From positions 1 to 44,956 of the IMG/VR virus record IMGVR_UViG_3300043540_000934: 44,956 bases of DNA, one strand, 5' to 3'. The position numbers and the translations under genes were made by a program. The DNA is from a virus. Position 1 is the first letter of the stretch; the number at the start of each line of letters is the position of its first letter. Shown here in pieces: positions 22,569-31,474 of the stretch. The notes under the pieces are model-generated. The model saw nothing but the letters and a program-made list of their open reading frames with translations. It was not told the origin of the DNA and ran no database searches.

Positions 22569-24522
22569 CCTGTTCGCGTTCGACGGCGCGGAGGAACTAA
22601 GCCAGGCGTGGCGCGATGGGCTTACGCCGGACCCTGCGCTCTCGGTTTCCGAATGGGCGGATCGACACCGGGTGCTGAGCCCACGTGCTTCAGCGGAGCC
22701 TGGCCGCTACCGCACCGATCGCACGCCCTACATGCGGGCGATCATCGATGCGCTGTCGCCAACACATCCAGCGCGTCGCATCGTGGTGATGAAGTCTGCG
22801 CAGGTCGGCTTCACCGAGGGCGGCAACAACTGGATAGGCTACGTCATCCATCATGCGCCCGGGCCGATGCTCGCGGTGCAGCCCACCGTCGAGCTTGCCA
22901 AGCGGTTCTCGCGCCAGCGCATCGATCCGCTGGTCAACGAGAGCCCGGCGCTGCGCGAGCGGGTAAAGCCGGCGCGCTCGCGCGATGCCGGCAACACGGT
23001 GTTGTCGAAAGAGTTTCCGGCAGGCCTGCTGGTCATCACCGGCGCTAACAGTGCGGTCGGCCTGCGCTCGATGCCGGCGCGTTACTTGTTCCTCGACGAG
23101 GTAGATGCCTATCCGCCGTCGGCCGACGAGGAAGGCGATCCGGTTGCGCTTGCCGAGGCGCGCACGCGCACCTTCTCATGGCGCTCGAAGGTTCTGCTCG
23201 GATCGACGCCGACCATTCACGGGCTCTCGCGGATCGAACGCGAGTACGAAGCTTCCGACCAGCGGCGCTACTTCGTGCCGTGCCCGCATTGCCGGGAGAT
23301 GCAGTGGCTCAAATTTGAGCGGCTGCGCTGGGACAAGGGCAAGCCCGAGACTGCATATTACGACTGCGAGTCCTGCGACGGCTGCATCGAGGAGCACCAC
23401 AAGACCGCCATGCTCGAGGCCGGCGAGTGGCGTCCGACCGCAGAAGCCCAGGACCCCGGCACCATCGGCTTTCACATTTCGGCGCTCTATTCGCCGATCG
23501 GTTGGTTCTCCTGGGAGAACATCGCCCGGCTGTGGGAATCGGCGACCACCGACGAGGCCAAGCGCAGCTTCAAGAACAGCGTGCTTGGCGAGACCTGGAT
23601 CGAGACCGGCGAGGCGCCGGATTGGCAGCGGCTCTATGAGCGCCGCGAGTCCTGGCAGATCGGCACGCTGCCGCGAGGCGGCCTGTTCCTGACGGCGGGG
23701 GCCGACGTCCAGAAGGATCGCATCGAAGTCGACGTCTGGGGCTGGGGCCGAGGTCTCGAAAGCTGGCTCGTCGATCACATCGTAGTCGACGGCGGACCCG
23801 AGCAAAGCGAGACCTGGGACGAGCTCGCAGGACTGCTCGATCGAACCTGGCTGCACGCCCACGGCACACGGATCGGCATCGCAAAGCTCGCGATCGATAC
23901 CGGCTACGAGTCGCCAGCCGTTTACGCGTGGGCTCGCAAGGCGGGCCACGCCCAGGTCGCGCCGATCAAGGGCGTCGAAGGGTTCAATCGCGCGGCGCCG
24001 GTGATCGGACCGACGCATGTCGACGTCACGGAGGGCGGCAAGAAGCTGCGCCGCGGTGCGCGGCTGTGGACGATCGCGGTCGCAACATTCAAGAGCGAGA
24101 CGTATCGCTACCTGCGCTTGTCGACGCCAACCGATGAGGAAATCGCTGCAGGCTTAAGATGCCCGGCGGGATACGTGCACCTGCCGCGCGGCGCCGAAGC
24201 CGAGTGGGTGAAGCAGCTTGTCGCCGAGCAACTCGTCACGGTGAAAACTAGGCGCGGCTTCACCCGCCTCGAATGGCAGAAGCTGCGCGAACGCAACGAA
24301 GCGCTCGACTGCCGGGTCTACGCGCGTGCCGCGGCGTGGATTGCCGGCGCCGACCGCTGGACCGAAGCGATGTGGCGCGACTTGGAACAGCAGGTCGGAG
24401 CCGCGGAAGAAGTGGAAAGCGATCAACCGTCTGAAGCTCTCTCTGAGACTTTCGCCGGCGTGATCCGGCGCCGGCCCGAGCGTCGCGGGCGACGTGTGTT
24501 CCGATCAAGCTACGTGAGCTGA
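22516..24522 (+). CDS. terL: Terminase large subunit, GpA family
   Basis: The 668-aa protein is a lambda GpA-type packaging motor and nuclease. The ATPase domain has a Walker A-like MKSAQVGFTE (K93) and a Walker B LFLDEVDAYP (D194, E195). A CPHC/CESCDGC cysteine set lies around residues 255-295, and the nuclease part begins at AGADVQKDRIEVDVW. Family membership suggests cos-type packaging, as in lambda. It overlaps the small-subunit gene and is followed 3 bp later by the gpW-like gene. Confidence 0.95.
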   Translation: MSAVTSPSSQRFERNSGDLFAFDGAEELSQAWRDGLTPDPALSVSEWADRHRVLSPRASAEPGRYRTDRTPYMRAIIDALSPTHPARRIVVMKSAQVGFTEGGNNWIGYVIHHAPGPMLAVQPTVELAKRFSRQRIDPLVNESPALRERVKPARSRDAGNTVLSKEFPAGLLVITGANSAVGLRSMPARYLFLDEVDAYPPSADEEGDPVALAEARTRTFSWRSKVLLGSTPTIHGLSRIEREYEASDQRRYFVPCPHCREMQWLKFERLRWDKGKPETAYYDCESCDGCIEEHHKTAMLEAGEWRPTAEAQDPGTIGFHISALYSPIGWFSWENIARLWESATTDEAKRSFKNSVLGETWIETGEAPDWQRLYERRESWQIGTLPRGGLFLTAGADVQKDRIEVDVWGWGRGLESWLVDHIVVDGGPEQSETWDELAGLLDRTWLHAHGTRIGIAKLAIDTGYESPAVYAWARKAGHAQVAPIKGVEGFNRAAPVIGPTHVDVTEGGKKLRRGARLWTIAVATFKSETYRYLRLSTPTDEEIAAGLRCPAGYVHLPRGAEAEWVKQLVAEQLVTVKTRRGFTRLEWQKLRERNEALDCRVYARAAAWIAGADRWTEAMWRDLEQQVGAAEEVESDQPSEALSETFAGVIRRRPERRGRRVFRSSYVS

Positions 24523-24525
24523 CCG

Positions 24526-24738
24526 ATGACGCTCGAAGAGATGACGGCGCAGCGCGACGCGCTGCTGGCTGCGCGCTTTCGTGGCGTGCGCACGGTCGAA
24601 ATCGACGGGCGGCGCGTGACCTACGCCTCGGATGCCGAGATGGCGGCCGCCATCACGGATCTGGAGCGTCGGATTGCCGCGGCCCAAGAGGGCGGCCGCA
24701 AGCGCCGAATTCTGACGTCAGCTTCGAAGGGACTCTGA
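24526..24738 (+). CDS. gpW-like head-tail joining protein
   Basis: This is a 70-aa protein of gpW type: an N-terminal helix (LEEMTAQRDALLAARFRG), a short beta hairpin (VRTVEIDGRRVTYA) and a C-terminal helix (EMAAAITDLERRIAAAQ). gpW seals the packaged head and makes the platform for tail attachment. Its position between terminase and portal matches lambda. The stop is directly followed by the GTG start of the portal. Confidence 0.85.
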   Translation: MTLEEMTAQRDALLAARFRGVRTVEIDGRRVTYASDAEMAAAITDLERRIAAAQEGGRKRRILTSASKGL

Positions 24739-26196
24739 GTGTTCGCCTCGCTGACAGCATTCCGGCGCCGAGTCGGAGCATTCATCGGCGGGTTCGAGGC
24801 CGGGCTTGCGAACCGGCGACTGAAAGGCTTCCAGCCGAGCCGGGCGCATCTCAACACCCTGATCGCAGCCGCCGGACCGGACATCACGGCGCGCGCCCGC
24901 TGGCTCGTGCGCAACAACGGCTATGCGGCGAACGCGATCGAGAGTTGGGCCGGCAACGTGGTCGGCGCCGGCATCAAGCCGTCCTCGATGATCTCGGATT
25001 CCGGGATCAAGGCCCAGGCGCAAAAGCTCTGGCTCAATTGGACCGATGAGGCCGATGCCGAAGGCTTCACCGATTTCTACGGGCTGCAACGGCGTTCGGC
25101 GCGAGAAGTGTTCATCGCGGGTGAGGTGTTCTTTCGGTTCCGGCCGCGCCGGCCGCAGGACGGCCTCACGGTGCCGCTCCAGCTGCAGATGATCCCCTCG
25201 GAGATGCTGCCGCTCAATCGCAACGAGTCTGTTCCTGGCGGCAATGTCATTCGCCAAGGGATCGAGTTCGATGCGATCGGCCGCCGCGTCGCCTACCATT
25301 TCCTGCGCCGGCACCCGGGCGACCTCACGGATCCCGGCCTTGCCGGCGACATCGTGCGCGTGCCGGCCTCCGAGATTGTGCATGTCATCGATCCGGTCGA
25401 TGCAGGCCAGTTGCGCGGTGTCTCGCGCTTTGCCGCCGGCATCGTGAAGCTGTTCCTGCTCGACCAGTATGACGATGCCGAGCTCGATCGGAAGAAGGTC
25501 GCGGCAATGCACGCGCTGTTCATCACGACGCCGGCGCCGGCCGAGCCGCTCGATGCTGCCGAGGGCCGGGACGAGAACGACGAGCGCACGATCGATCTGC
25601 AGCCAGGGCAGATCACCATGCTGGAGCCGGGCGAGGAGGTGCAGACTTCCGCACCTGCGGATTCAGGCCAGACCTACGAGCCGTTCCAGTACCGCACCTT
25701 GCTGCAGGTCTCGGCGGCGCTGGGCGTGCCCTACGCGTACCTGTCGAACGACATGCTCAAGGCGAACTATTCGAACTCGCGCCTTGCGTTGCTCGAATTC
25801 CGTCGCCGCATCGAGGCCTACCAGCACGCCGTGGTCGTCTGGCAGCTCTGCCGCCAGGTGTGGGCGCGCTGGATGGACACTGCAGTGCTCGCGGGCGCAC
25901 TCGATCTGCCGGACTACGACCAGAGCCGACGCGAGTATCTCGCCTGCGGCTGGCTGCCCCCGAAGTGGGATTGGGTCGATCCGCTCAAGGACGCGCGCGC
26001 GGAAATCGAACAGATCGATGCAGGCTTGAAGAGCCGCACTCAGGCGCTCGCCGAGCGCGGCTACGACGCCGAGCAGGTCGACGTCGAGATCGCAGCCGAC
26101 AAGGCGCGCGAGCAGTCACTCGGCCTGACCTTCGGCTCGATCGCGCCTGGGACGCCATTGCCAAGCGACCAGGCCGATGCATCCAGCGCCAACTGA
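24739..26196 (+). CDS. Portal protein, lambda gpB family
   Basis: The 485-aa protein matches lambda-type portals: RARWLVRNNGYAANAIESWA near residue 60, a central IVHVIDPVDAGQLRGVS segment, LGVPYAYLSNDMLKANYSNS near residue 330, and a polar C-terminus. It forms the dodecameric DNA channel at one capsid vertex. Start is GTG at 24739, adjoining the gpW stop. The S49 peptidase gene follows after 10 bp. Confidence 0.95.
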   Translation: MFASLTAFRRRVGAFIGGFEAGLANRRLKGFQPSRAHLNTLIAAAGPDITARARWLVRNNGYAANAIESWAGNVVGAGIKPSSMISDSGIKAQAQKLWLNWTDEADAEGFTDFYGLQRRSAREVFIAGEVFFRFRPRRPQDGLTVPLQLQMIPSEMLPLNRNESVPGGNVIRQGIEFDAIGRRVAYHFLRRHPGDLTDPGLAGDIVRVPASEIVHVIDPVDAGQLRGVSRFAAGIVKLFLLDQYDDAELDRKKVAAMHALFITTPAPAEPLDAAEGRDENDERTIDLQPGQITMLEPGEEVQTSAPADSGQTYEPFQYRTLLQVSAALGVPYAYLSNDMLKANYSNSRLALLEFRRRIEAYQHAVVVWQLCRQVWARWMDTAVLAGALDLPDYDQSRREYLACGWLPPKWDWVDPLKDARAEIEQIDAGLKSRTQALAERGYDAEQVDVEIAADKAREQSLGLTFGSIAPGTPLPSDQADASSAN

Positions 26197-26206
26197 AGGG
26201 CTGACA

Positions 26207-27487
26207 ATGCTCAATCTGCCGCATGTGGCCTCCCGGGTGTTCGGGACGCCGCTGATGATCGCGCGCGCCAAGCTCGAGGTCATCCTCGGCGTGCTGGCCC
26301 CACGTTTCAGCGGGGCTGTCGCTGAACCGACCAATCCCGAGCCTGATCCGGCGCCGCCGATTTCGATCACGGTCGAAAGGATCGCGGTCGTGTCGGTGAT
26401 CGGCACCCTGGTGGGCCGCTCTGGCTATCTCGACGCCGCCAGCGGGCTCCAGTCATACGGAGAGATCGCGGACGCGATTGCCGCCGCGGTGGATGACGCG
26501 ACCGTGCGCGGCGTCATTCTCGACGTCGACTCTCCCGGCGGCGAGGTCGGCGGCCTGTTCGATTTGGTCGAGCAAATTAGTGTCATCAGGAGCGCCAGCT
26601 CAAAGCCGCTCTGGGCTGTCGCCAACGAGAGCGCACTATCGGCCGCCTACGCCATCGCGAGCACAGCTGATCGGGTCTACGTCACCCGCACCGGCGAGGT
26701 CGGCTCGATCGGCGTGGTTGCGGTCCATGTCGATGAGAGCGGAGCAGACGCCAAAGCGGGACTCGCGTGGACCTTTGTGTTCGCTGGCGAGCGCAAGGTC
26801 GATGGCAACGCGCACGAGCCGCTTTCGGAACGTGCCCGCGCGACCATCCAGGCCGACGTCGACCGGCTCTACGCCGAGTTCTGCGCGCTGGTCGCTGCCA
26901 ATCGCGGGCTGCCGGTTGAGACGGTGCGTGGCACGAACGCCGCTATCTACCGCGGCGAGCTCGCCATTCGCGTAGGCCTCGCCGACCAGCTCGGCACCCT
27001 CGATCTCGCCATTGCCGAAATGGCCACCGAACTCGACCGCGCGGCGTCCCCCCGCGCACTCATCAACCCGACACCCAACAGGAGCCCATCCATGGCGACG
27101 AACGAAGCCGAACAGATCCAGGACCAACCGAGGGAGCCGCAGCCGCCGGTCGAAACGCAGCCAGTGCCAACGGACGCCGCCCCCGATCCCAAGCCAACGC
27201 TTTCGGAGCCGGTCTCCGACGCCAATGTGGCGGACAAGCTGCGCGCGGAGTTTGCCGAGATCGCCGCAATCGCGACGCAAGCGGCGCGCCTTGGCGTCAC
27301 GGTCGACGCGGCGGGCGCCATGCGAAAGGGCATCTCGGCCGACGTGCTGCGCCGCTCGGTGCTCGATGCGCTCGCCGCGCGTGCCGAGGCGACGAGCGTG
27401 ATTGCCGCGGCGCCGTCCACCCCAACCGCAGGTGATAGCCCGATCGTGCGGCGCGCGAAGGAACGCGCCGCCGCGTCGCGCGCCTGA
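26207..27487 (+). CDS. S49 head maturation protease with C-terminal scaffold region
   Basis: The 426-aa protein has an N-terminal ClpP/SppA-like S49 peptidase domain like lambda gpC. The nucleophile lies in ESALSAAYAIAS (S145) and the general base in GERKVDG (K197). After residue ~290 it becomes a disordered, Pro/Glu/Gln-rich then helical region typical of scaffolds, which can also be made separately from an internal start at 27092. GAAGGG six bases before ATG 26207 supports this start. It processes the prohead during assembly. Confidence 0.9.
   Translation: MLNLPHVASRVFGTPLMIARAKLEVILGVLAPRFSGAVAEPTNPEPDPAPPISITVERIAVVSVIGTLVGRSGYLDAASGLQSYGEIADAIAAAVDDATVRGVILDVDSPGGEVGGLFDLVEQISVIRSASSKPLWAVANESALSAAYAIASTADRVYVTRTGEVGSIGVVAVHVDESGADAKAGLAWTFVFAGERKVDGNAHEPLSERARATIQADVDRLYAEFCALVAANRGLPVETVRGTNAAIYRGELAIRVGLADQLGTLDLAIAEMATELDRAASPRALINPTPNRSPSMATNEAEQIQDQPREPQPPVETQPVPTDAAPDPKPTLSEPVSDANVADKLRAEFAEIAAIATQAARLGVTVDAAGAMRKGISADVLRRSVLDALAARAEATSVIAAAPSTPTAGDSPIVRRAKERAAASRA
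27092..27487 (+). CDS. Internal-start capsid scaffold protein (Nu3-like)
   Basis: Within the protease gene and in the same frame, ATG 27092 has AGGAG at 27080-27084, seven bases upstream. The product would be 131 aa: a disordered N-terminus rich in Pro, Gln and Glu, then helices (ADKLRAEFAEIAAIATQAAR; SADVLRRSVLDALAARAEA) and a basic end. This copies the lambda C/Nu3 arrangement, in which the scaffold is translated from inside the protease gene. Confidence 0.75.
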   Translation: MATNEAEQIQDQPREPQPPVETQPVPTDAAPDPKPTLSEPVSDANVADKLRAEFAEIAAIATQAARLGVTVDAAGAMRKGISADVLRRSVLDALAARAEATSVIAAAPSTPTAGDSPIVRRAKERAAASRA

Positions 27488-27508
27488 TCAACATAAGGAG
27501 CATCCGAC

Positions 27509-27898
27509 ATGCCCACACTCACCATGGCGCCGACGCTTGGCGATCTGCTGAAATACGAGCTCAACGGCAACTACAGCCGCGAGACCGTGACGCTCAAATC
27601 CGGCACCAACTACGCGCTCGGTTCCGTGCTCGGGAAGATCACGGCGTCAGGTAAGTACCGGCTTTCGCCGAACGCCCAGGTCGTCGGCGACGAAGGTGCC
27701 GAGACGGCCGTGGCGGTCCTGATCGAAGCGGTCGATGCCGCGGCTGCCGACAAGACCGGCCTCGTCGTCGCGCGTGGCCCCGCGGTCGTGTCCAAGGCGG
27801 CGCTCGTGTTCGACGCCTCGGTCGACGACAACACGAAAAAGGCTGTGAAGGACGCCCAGCTTTCCGCCGCCGGCATCGTGCCGCGCGACACCGCCTGA
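27509..27898 (+). CDS. Head decoration protein, lambda gpD family
   Basis: This 129-aa protein has the gpD-like pattern ETVTLKSGTNYALGSVLGKI, then EGAETAVAVLIEAVDA. It would bind the capsid threefold sites and stabilise the packaged head. AAGGAG precedes the ATG at 27509; a second Met (MAPTLGD) five codons later is possible. A strong hairpin separates it from the major capsid gene. Confidence 0.9.
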   Translation: MPTLTMAPTLGDLLKYELNGNYSRETVTLKSGTNYALGSVLGKITASGKYRLSPNAQVVGDEGAETAVAVLIEAVDAAAADKTGLVVARGPAVVSKAALVFDASVDDNTKKAVKDAQLSAAGIVPRDTA

Positions 27899-27929
27899 TC
27901 CATCTCACTCGAACCCGAGCTTTCACATC

Positions 27930-27959
27930 GGGCCTCGACGGAAATCCCCGTCGGGGCCC
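27930..27959 (+). other. Strong hairpin between decoration and capsid genes
   Basis: GGGCCTCGACGG (27930-27941) pairs over 12 positions, with one T-G wobble, to CCGTCGGGGCCC (27948-27959) around a 6-nt loop. No T-run follows immediately, so it may be an mRNA processing or stability element, or a partial attenuator setting gpD:gpE ratios. The capsid ribosome binding site (AAGGAG) lies just after it. Confidence 0.55.
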
Positions 27960-27986
27960 GCAGCATTTTCAAGGAGACTCGACCCC

Positions 27987-29009
27987 ATGGCCCCGATGAT
28001 CAATCCCTTCGACGCGGGCGGCTATACGCTCGCCGAGATGACGCAAGCCATCAACATCCTGCCCAACATCTACACTCGCCTCGGCGAGATGGGCCTGTTC
28101 CGCTTCGAGGGCGTCACGCAGCGCAGCGTGATCATCGAGCAGGCGGAAGGCGTGCTGAACCTCTTGCCGACCGTGCCGCTCGGCGGGCCGGCGACGGTCG
28201 CCAATCGCGACACGCGCTCGATGCGCTCGTTCACGGTGCCCTGGATTCCGCACGACGACGTGATCACCCCGCAGGACATCCAAGGCGTGCGCGGCTTCGG
28301 GGTGGCGGACGCCGCCGATCCGCTCGCGACCGTCATGGAGCGCAAGCTCACCCGCATGCGGGCCAAGCACGCCCAGACCCGCGAGTACATGGAGATCAAC
28401 GCCCTGCGCGGCGTCGTCAAGGACGGCGCCGGCACCGAGCTCTACGATTATTTCGACGAGTTCGGCCTCGCCCAACAGTCGGTCGATTTCGTGCTCGGCA
28501 CCGGGACAACGAATGTCCAGGCCAAATGCCGCGAGGTGCTGCGCGACATCGAGACCGAGCTCAAAGGCGAGACCATGAACGGGGTGCTGGCGCTGGTCAG
28601 CCCGGGGTTCTTCGACAAGCTGATCGGGCATGCCAAGGTCGAGGACGCCTACAAGTACTTCTCCTCGACCGGTGCCCAGCCGCTGCGCGAGGACACTCGC
28701 CGGCGTTTCCCATTCGCCGGCATTGTGTTCGAGGAATACAACGCCACCGTCACGCTCTCGACCGGTGCGACCGAAACGCTGGTCCCGGCAGGTGAAGGCA
28801 TCGCGTTTCCGCTCGGCACCATGGACACGTTCGTGACCTATGGGTCTCCGGCGAACCTGATCGAGACCGTCAACACCGTGGGTCTGCCGATCTATGCCCG
28901 GCAGATTGCGCGTCAGGACGGCAGCGCCATCGATGTGAAGACCGAGGCCTCGCCGCTGCCGGTCAACAAGCGGCCACGGCTTGCGGTCAAGATTCTGACC
29001 AGCAACTGA
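27987..29009 (+). CDS. Major capsid protein, lambda gpE family
   Basis: At 340 aa this fits phage major capsid protein E: FRFEGVTQRSVIIEQAEGVL near the N-terminus, PWIPHDDVITPQDIQGVRGF, and ELKGETMNGVLALVSPGFFD, DAYKYFSSTGAQPLREDTRR. It builds the icosahedral head. AAGGAG lies ahead of the ATG. It is preceded by the decoration gene and followed by the head-completion gene, as in lambda. Confidence 0.95.
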   Translation: MAPMINPFDAGGYTLAEMTQAINILPNIYTRLGEMGLFRFEGVTQRSVIIEQAEGVLNLLPTVPLGGPATVANRDTRSMRSFTVPWIPHDDVITPQDIQGVRGFGVADAADPLATVMERKLTRMRAKHAQTREYMEINALRGVVKDGAGTELYDYFDEFGLAQQSVDFVLGTGTTNVQAKCREVLRDIETELKGETMNGVLALVSPGFFDKLIGHAKVEDAYKYFSSTGAQPLREDTRRRFPFAGIVFEEYNATVTLSTGATETLVPAGEGIAFPLGTMDTFVTYGSPANLIETVNTVGLPIYARQIARQDGSAIDVKTEASPLPVNKRPRLAVKILTSN

Positions 29010-29012
29010 GTG

Positions 29013-29330
29013 ATGGACGCGTTTGCCGCGGCAACCGACGCGCTGTTCGCCGACCCGAACATCGCCCGCGACGCCATCTGGCGCGCGGGCGGTGTGGGCA
29101 ACGGAGTGTCCGTCCGCATCATCACCAAGCGGCCCGACCAGGTCGGCTCCTTCGGCGACAGCCGCGCGATCCTGCCGACCACGCTGATCGACGTGCGCCG
29201 CTCTCAGGTCTCAGAGCCCGCGAGCGGCGACACGGTCGAGATCGAAAGCGAGACCTTCGAGGTCATCGCGACGCCGACTCTCGACAACCTGCGGCTCGTG
29301 TGGACCTGCGAGGCGGCACCGCCGGCATGA
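29013..29330 (+). CDS. Head-tail joining protein, gpFII-like
   Basis: This 105-aa protein has a helical N-terminus (AAATDALFADPNIARDAIW) followed by beta strands (VSVRIITKRPD; TLIDVRRSQVS; DTVEIESETFEVIATPTLD), as in lambda gpFII, which attaches the tail to the filled head. The ATG at 29013 is chosen; an in-frame GTG at 29010 adjoins the capsid stop and is an alternative. Confidence 0.7.
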   Translation: MDAFAAATDALFADPNIARDAIWRAGGVGNGVSVRIITKRPDQVGSFGDSRAILPTTLIDVRRSQVSEPASGDTVEIESETFEVIATPTLDNLRLVWTCEAAPPA

Positions 29331-29333
29331 TCC

Positions 29334-29990
29334 ATGCGGTTCACGCTCAAGACCGACGACCTCACCAAGGGTTTGACCGAGGCAGAGGGCGATGCGGCGC
29401 GGTCCGTCACCAGCGCGATGCGGGAGGCGACCGAAGGCCTCAAGGCCGATCTTCGGGCCGATGTGGTCGATGCCGGCCTCGGGCAGCGCCTCGCCAACAC
29501 CTGGCGCGGTAAGACTTATCCGGAAGGCGGTGTCAGTCTCGAAGCGGCGTCCTTTGTCTGGTCGAAGGCGCCCAACATCGTCGATGCGTTCGATCGCGGC
29601 GTGACGATCAAGTCGAGCCGAGGCTTCTGGCTCGCGATCCCGACCCCTGCTGCGGGCGTGAAGGGCTTGAGCGCGACCGGCGGCATGAAGCGGATCACGC
29701 CGGGCGGGTGGGAACGCCGGACCGGCATGAAGTTGCGCTTCGTCTATCGCCGCGGGCGTCCGTCGCTGCTCGTCGCCGACAACGCGCGGCTGAGCAAGAA
29801 GGGGCTCGCGCGGCCGAACATCGGCCGTACCCGCGCCGGCGCGCAATTCACGCGGTTGAAGGGCCGCTCGACCGTGGTGGTGTTCATCCTGGTGCCGCAG
29901 GTCACGTTGCAAAAACGACTCGACATCGCAAGCGCGGCTCGGCGTTGGGCTGATCGCGTCCCCAGCCTGCTCGCGAGTCATTGGAGATGA
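29334..29990 (+). CDS. DUF6441 tail-associated protein
   Basis: The 218-aa protein matches DUF6441 in pattern: RGFWLAIPTPAAGVKG, TGMKLRFVYRRGRPSLLVAD, and a C-terminal VVVFILVPQVTLQKRLDIAS. Members occupy the place of lambda gpZ-type minor tail proteins near the head-tail connector; the precise role is unknown to me. Its TGA overlaps the ATG of the microprotein gene (ATGA). Confidence 0.75.
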   Translation: MRFTLKTDDLTKGLTEAEGDAARSVTSAMREATEGLKADLRADVVDAGLGQRLANTWRGKTYPEGGVSLEAASFVWSKAPNIVDAFDRGVTIKSSRGFWLAIPTPAAGVKGLSATGGMKRITPGGWERRTGMKLRFVYRRGRPSLLVADNARLSKKGLARPNIGRTRAGAQFTRLKGRSTVVVFILVPQVTLQKRLDIASAARRWADRVPSLLASHWR

Positions 29991-30076
29991 TGGTGGATCA
30001 CAAGAGAGTTGCGATCCTTATGACGCTTCTATCTTTCGCCTTCATTGCTTCGGTTCTCATGGCGACAGCACGATGA
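29987..30076 (+). CDS. 29-residue single-pass membrane microprotein
   Basis: ATG 29987 opens a frame of 29 codons: a short charged N-terminus (MMVDHKR) followed by one hydrophobic segment (VAILMTLLSFAFIASVLMA). Its ATG overlaps the DUF6441 stop and its stop overlaps the next gene's ATG, both as ATGA, and GGAG lies just upstream. The double coupling and membrane-like composition make it a real gene despite its size. Function unknown; a helper in virion assembly or a membrane-active peptide is possible. Confidence 0.7.
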   Translation: MMVDHKRVAILMTLLSFAFIASVLMATAR

Positions 30077-30507
30077 CCAGCCGACGAGAACAGGTGCTCG
30101 ACGCGATCAGGGCGCTGGTCACGTCCGCGCTGCCGAACGCTGACGTTAAGCGTAACCTCGCCAAACCGGAGCGCATCCCGCCGGGCGGGCTTGCGATCAT
30201 CCGCGATGGCGATCCGGGCGAGCCGGAAGTCATCCTGTCGCCCCTCATCTATATCTACACGCACCGCATTGCGGTCGAGATCGCGGCGTATGAGACTTCG
30301 AGCGAGACCCGTGAGCAGGTGCTCGACGGAATGCTCGGTGCGATCGGAGCGGCCGTGAGCGCGGACCGCACGCTTGGCGCCCTGTGCGATTTTATCGAGG
30401 CCGAAGCACCGGCGACGGAAGATATCGAGACGACCGGAGCCCGCGCAGGCCGCTGGGCCGACGTCGCAATCGTCGCGGTCTACGGCACGACCGATCCCCT
30501 GAACTGA
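30073..30507 (+). CDS. Putative tail terminator (gpU-like) protein
   Basis: This 144-aa protein has an N-terminal helix (REQVLDAIRALVTSAL), a central strand region (GGLAIIRDGDPGEPEVILSP) and VAIVAVYGTTDP at the C-terminus. Homologues in Rhizobiales have sometimes been labelled acyl-CoA transferase without support. Position just before the tail-tube gene matches lambda gpU, the tail terminator. The start is fixed by the ATGA overlap with the microprotein gene. Confidence 0.65.
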   Translation: MTSRREQVLDAIRALVTSALPNADVKRNLAKPERIPPGGLAIIRDGDPGEPEVILSPLIYIYTHRIAVEIAAYETSSETREQVLDGMLGAIGAAVSADRTLGALCDFIEAEAPATEDIETTGARAGRWADVAIVAVYGTTDPLN

Positions 30508-30532
30508 ACCCCCTCTATCATCGGAGACTCCC

Positions 30533-31474
30533 ATGGCACGCGCACGCGGCGCCAACGCCGTCATGGCTGCGGCATTCGAAACGACTTACGGCATCGCCCC
30601 GGTTGCCGGCTTCAAGAAGCTGCCGTTCGTTTCCTCGGCGCTTGGCGACGAGCAGAACCTGATCGCAAGCGACCTCTTGGGTTACGGCCGCGAGCCGCTG
30701 CCGCCTAGCCGGGATGTGGTCAACAACGACGGTGACGCCGTCGTGCCGGTCGACCTGCGCAACTTCGGCTACTGGCTCAAGCTCCTGATGGGCGCTCCGA
30801 CCTCGGTCGACAATTCGGGTGTCATTACCCATACGTTCGTGTCGGGCGCGCTGACGCTGCCCTCCATGGCAATCGAGATCGGTATGCCGGAAGTGCCGAG
30901 CTACGGCATGAACGTCGGCGTGCGCGCCAACACCATGAAGATTCAGCTGCAGCGGTCCGGGCTCCTCAACGCCACCATGAGTCTGATCGCCCAGGGCGAG
31001 ACGAAAGCGACCTCGTCGGCCGCCGGCTCGCCGAGCGAAGCCGCGATCGAGCGGTTCTCCCAGTTCATGGGCGAGATCAAGCGCAACGGCACCGCGCTCG
31101 GCCACATCGTTTCGGCCGAGCTCACCTATGCCAACAATCTCGACAAGGTCGAGGTCATCCGTCCCGATGGCCGCATCGAAGACGCCGATCCGGCGATGGT
31201 CGCGGTCACCGGCAGCGTCAACGTGCGCTTTGCCGACACTGTGCTGCTCGATCAGGCGACCTCGGGCGACCCCTGCGAGCTCTCGTTCGGCTGGGCGATC
31301 GATGCCGACAAGTCGCTGCTCTTCACCGTGCACAGCGCCTTCCTGCCCAAGCCCAAGACGCCGATCCAGGGTCCGGGCGGCATCCAGGCGGCCTTCGCCT
31401 GGCAGGCCGCCAAGGACCCGGCCCTGCTCAAGACCTGCACCGCGGTACTGGTCAACGACGTTGCCGCTTACTGA
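30533..31474 (+). CDS. Tail tube protein
   Basis: The 313-aa protein begins MARARGANAVMAAAFETTYG, as do many Gram-negative siphophage tail-tube proteins, and has alternating beta-rich segments (MKIQLQRSGLLNATMSLIAQ; LGHIVSAELTYANNLDKVEV). It would polymerise around the tape measure to form the tail. A GGAG lies ahead of the ATG. The tail chaperones follow after 17 bp. Confidence 0.9.
   Translation: MARARGANAVMAAAFETTYGIAPVAGFKKLPFVSSALGDEQNLIASDLLGYGREPLPPSRDVVNNDGDAVVPVDLRNFGYWLKLLMGAPTSVDNSGVITHTFVSGALTLPSMAIEIGMPEVPSYGMNVGVRANTMKIQLQRSGLLNATMSLIAQGETKATSSAAGSPSEAAIERFSQFMGEIKRNGTALGHIVSAELTYANNLDKVEVIRPDGRIEDADPAMVAVTGSVNVRFADTVLLDQATSGDPCELSFGWAIDADKSLLFTVHSAFLPKPKTPIQGPGGIQAAFAWQAAKDPALLKTCTAVLVNDVAAY

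Noticed and set aside
30073-30507. Acyl-CoA transferase
   Set aside because: Homologues have been labelled this way, but the protein is far too short for that enzyme, and its position fits a tail terminator.
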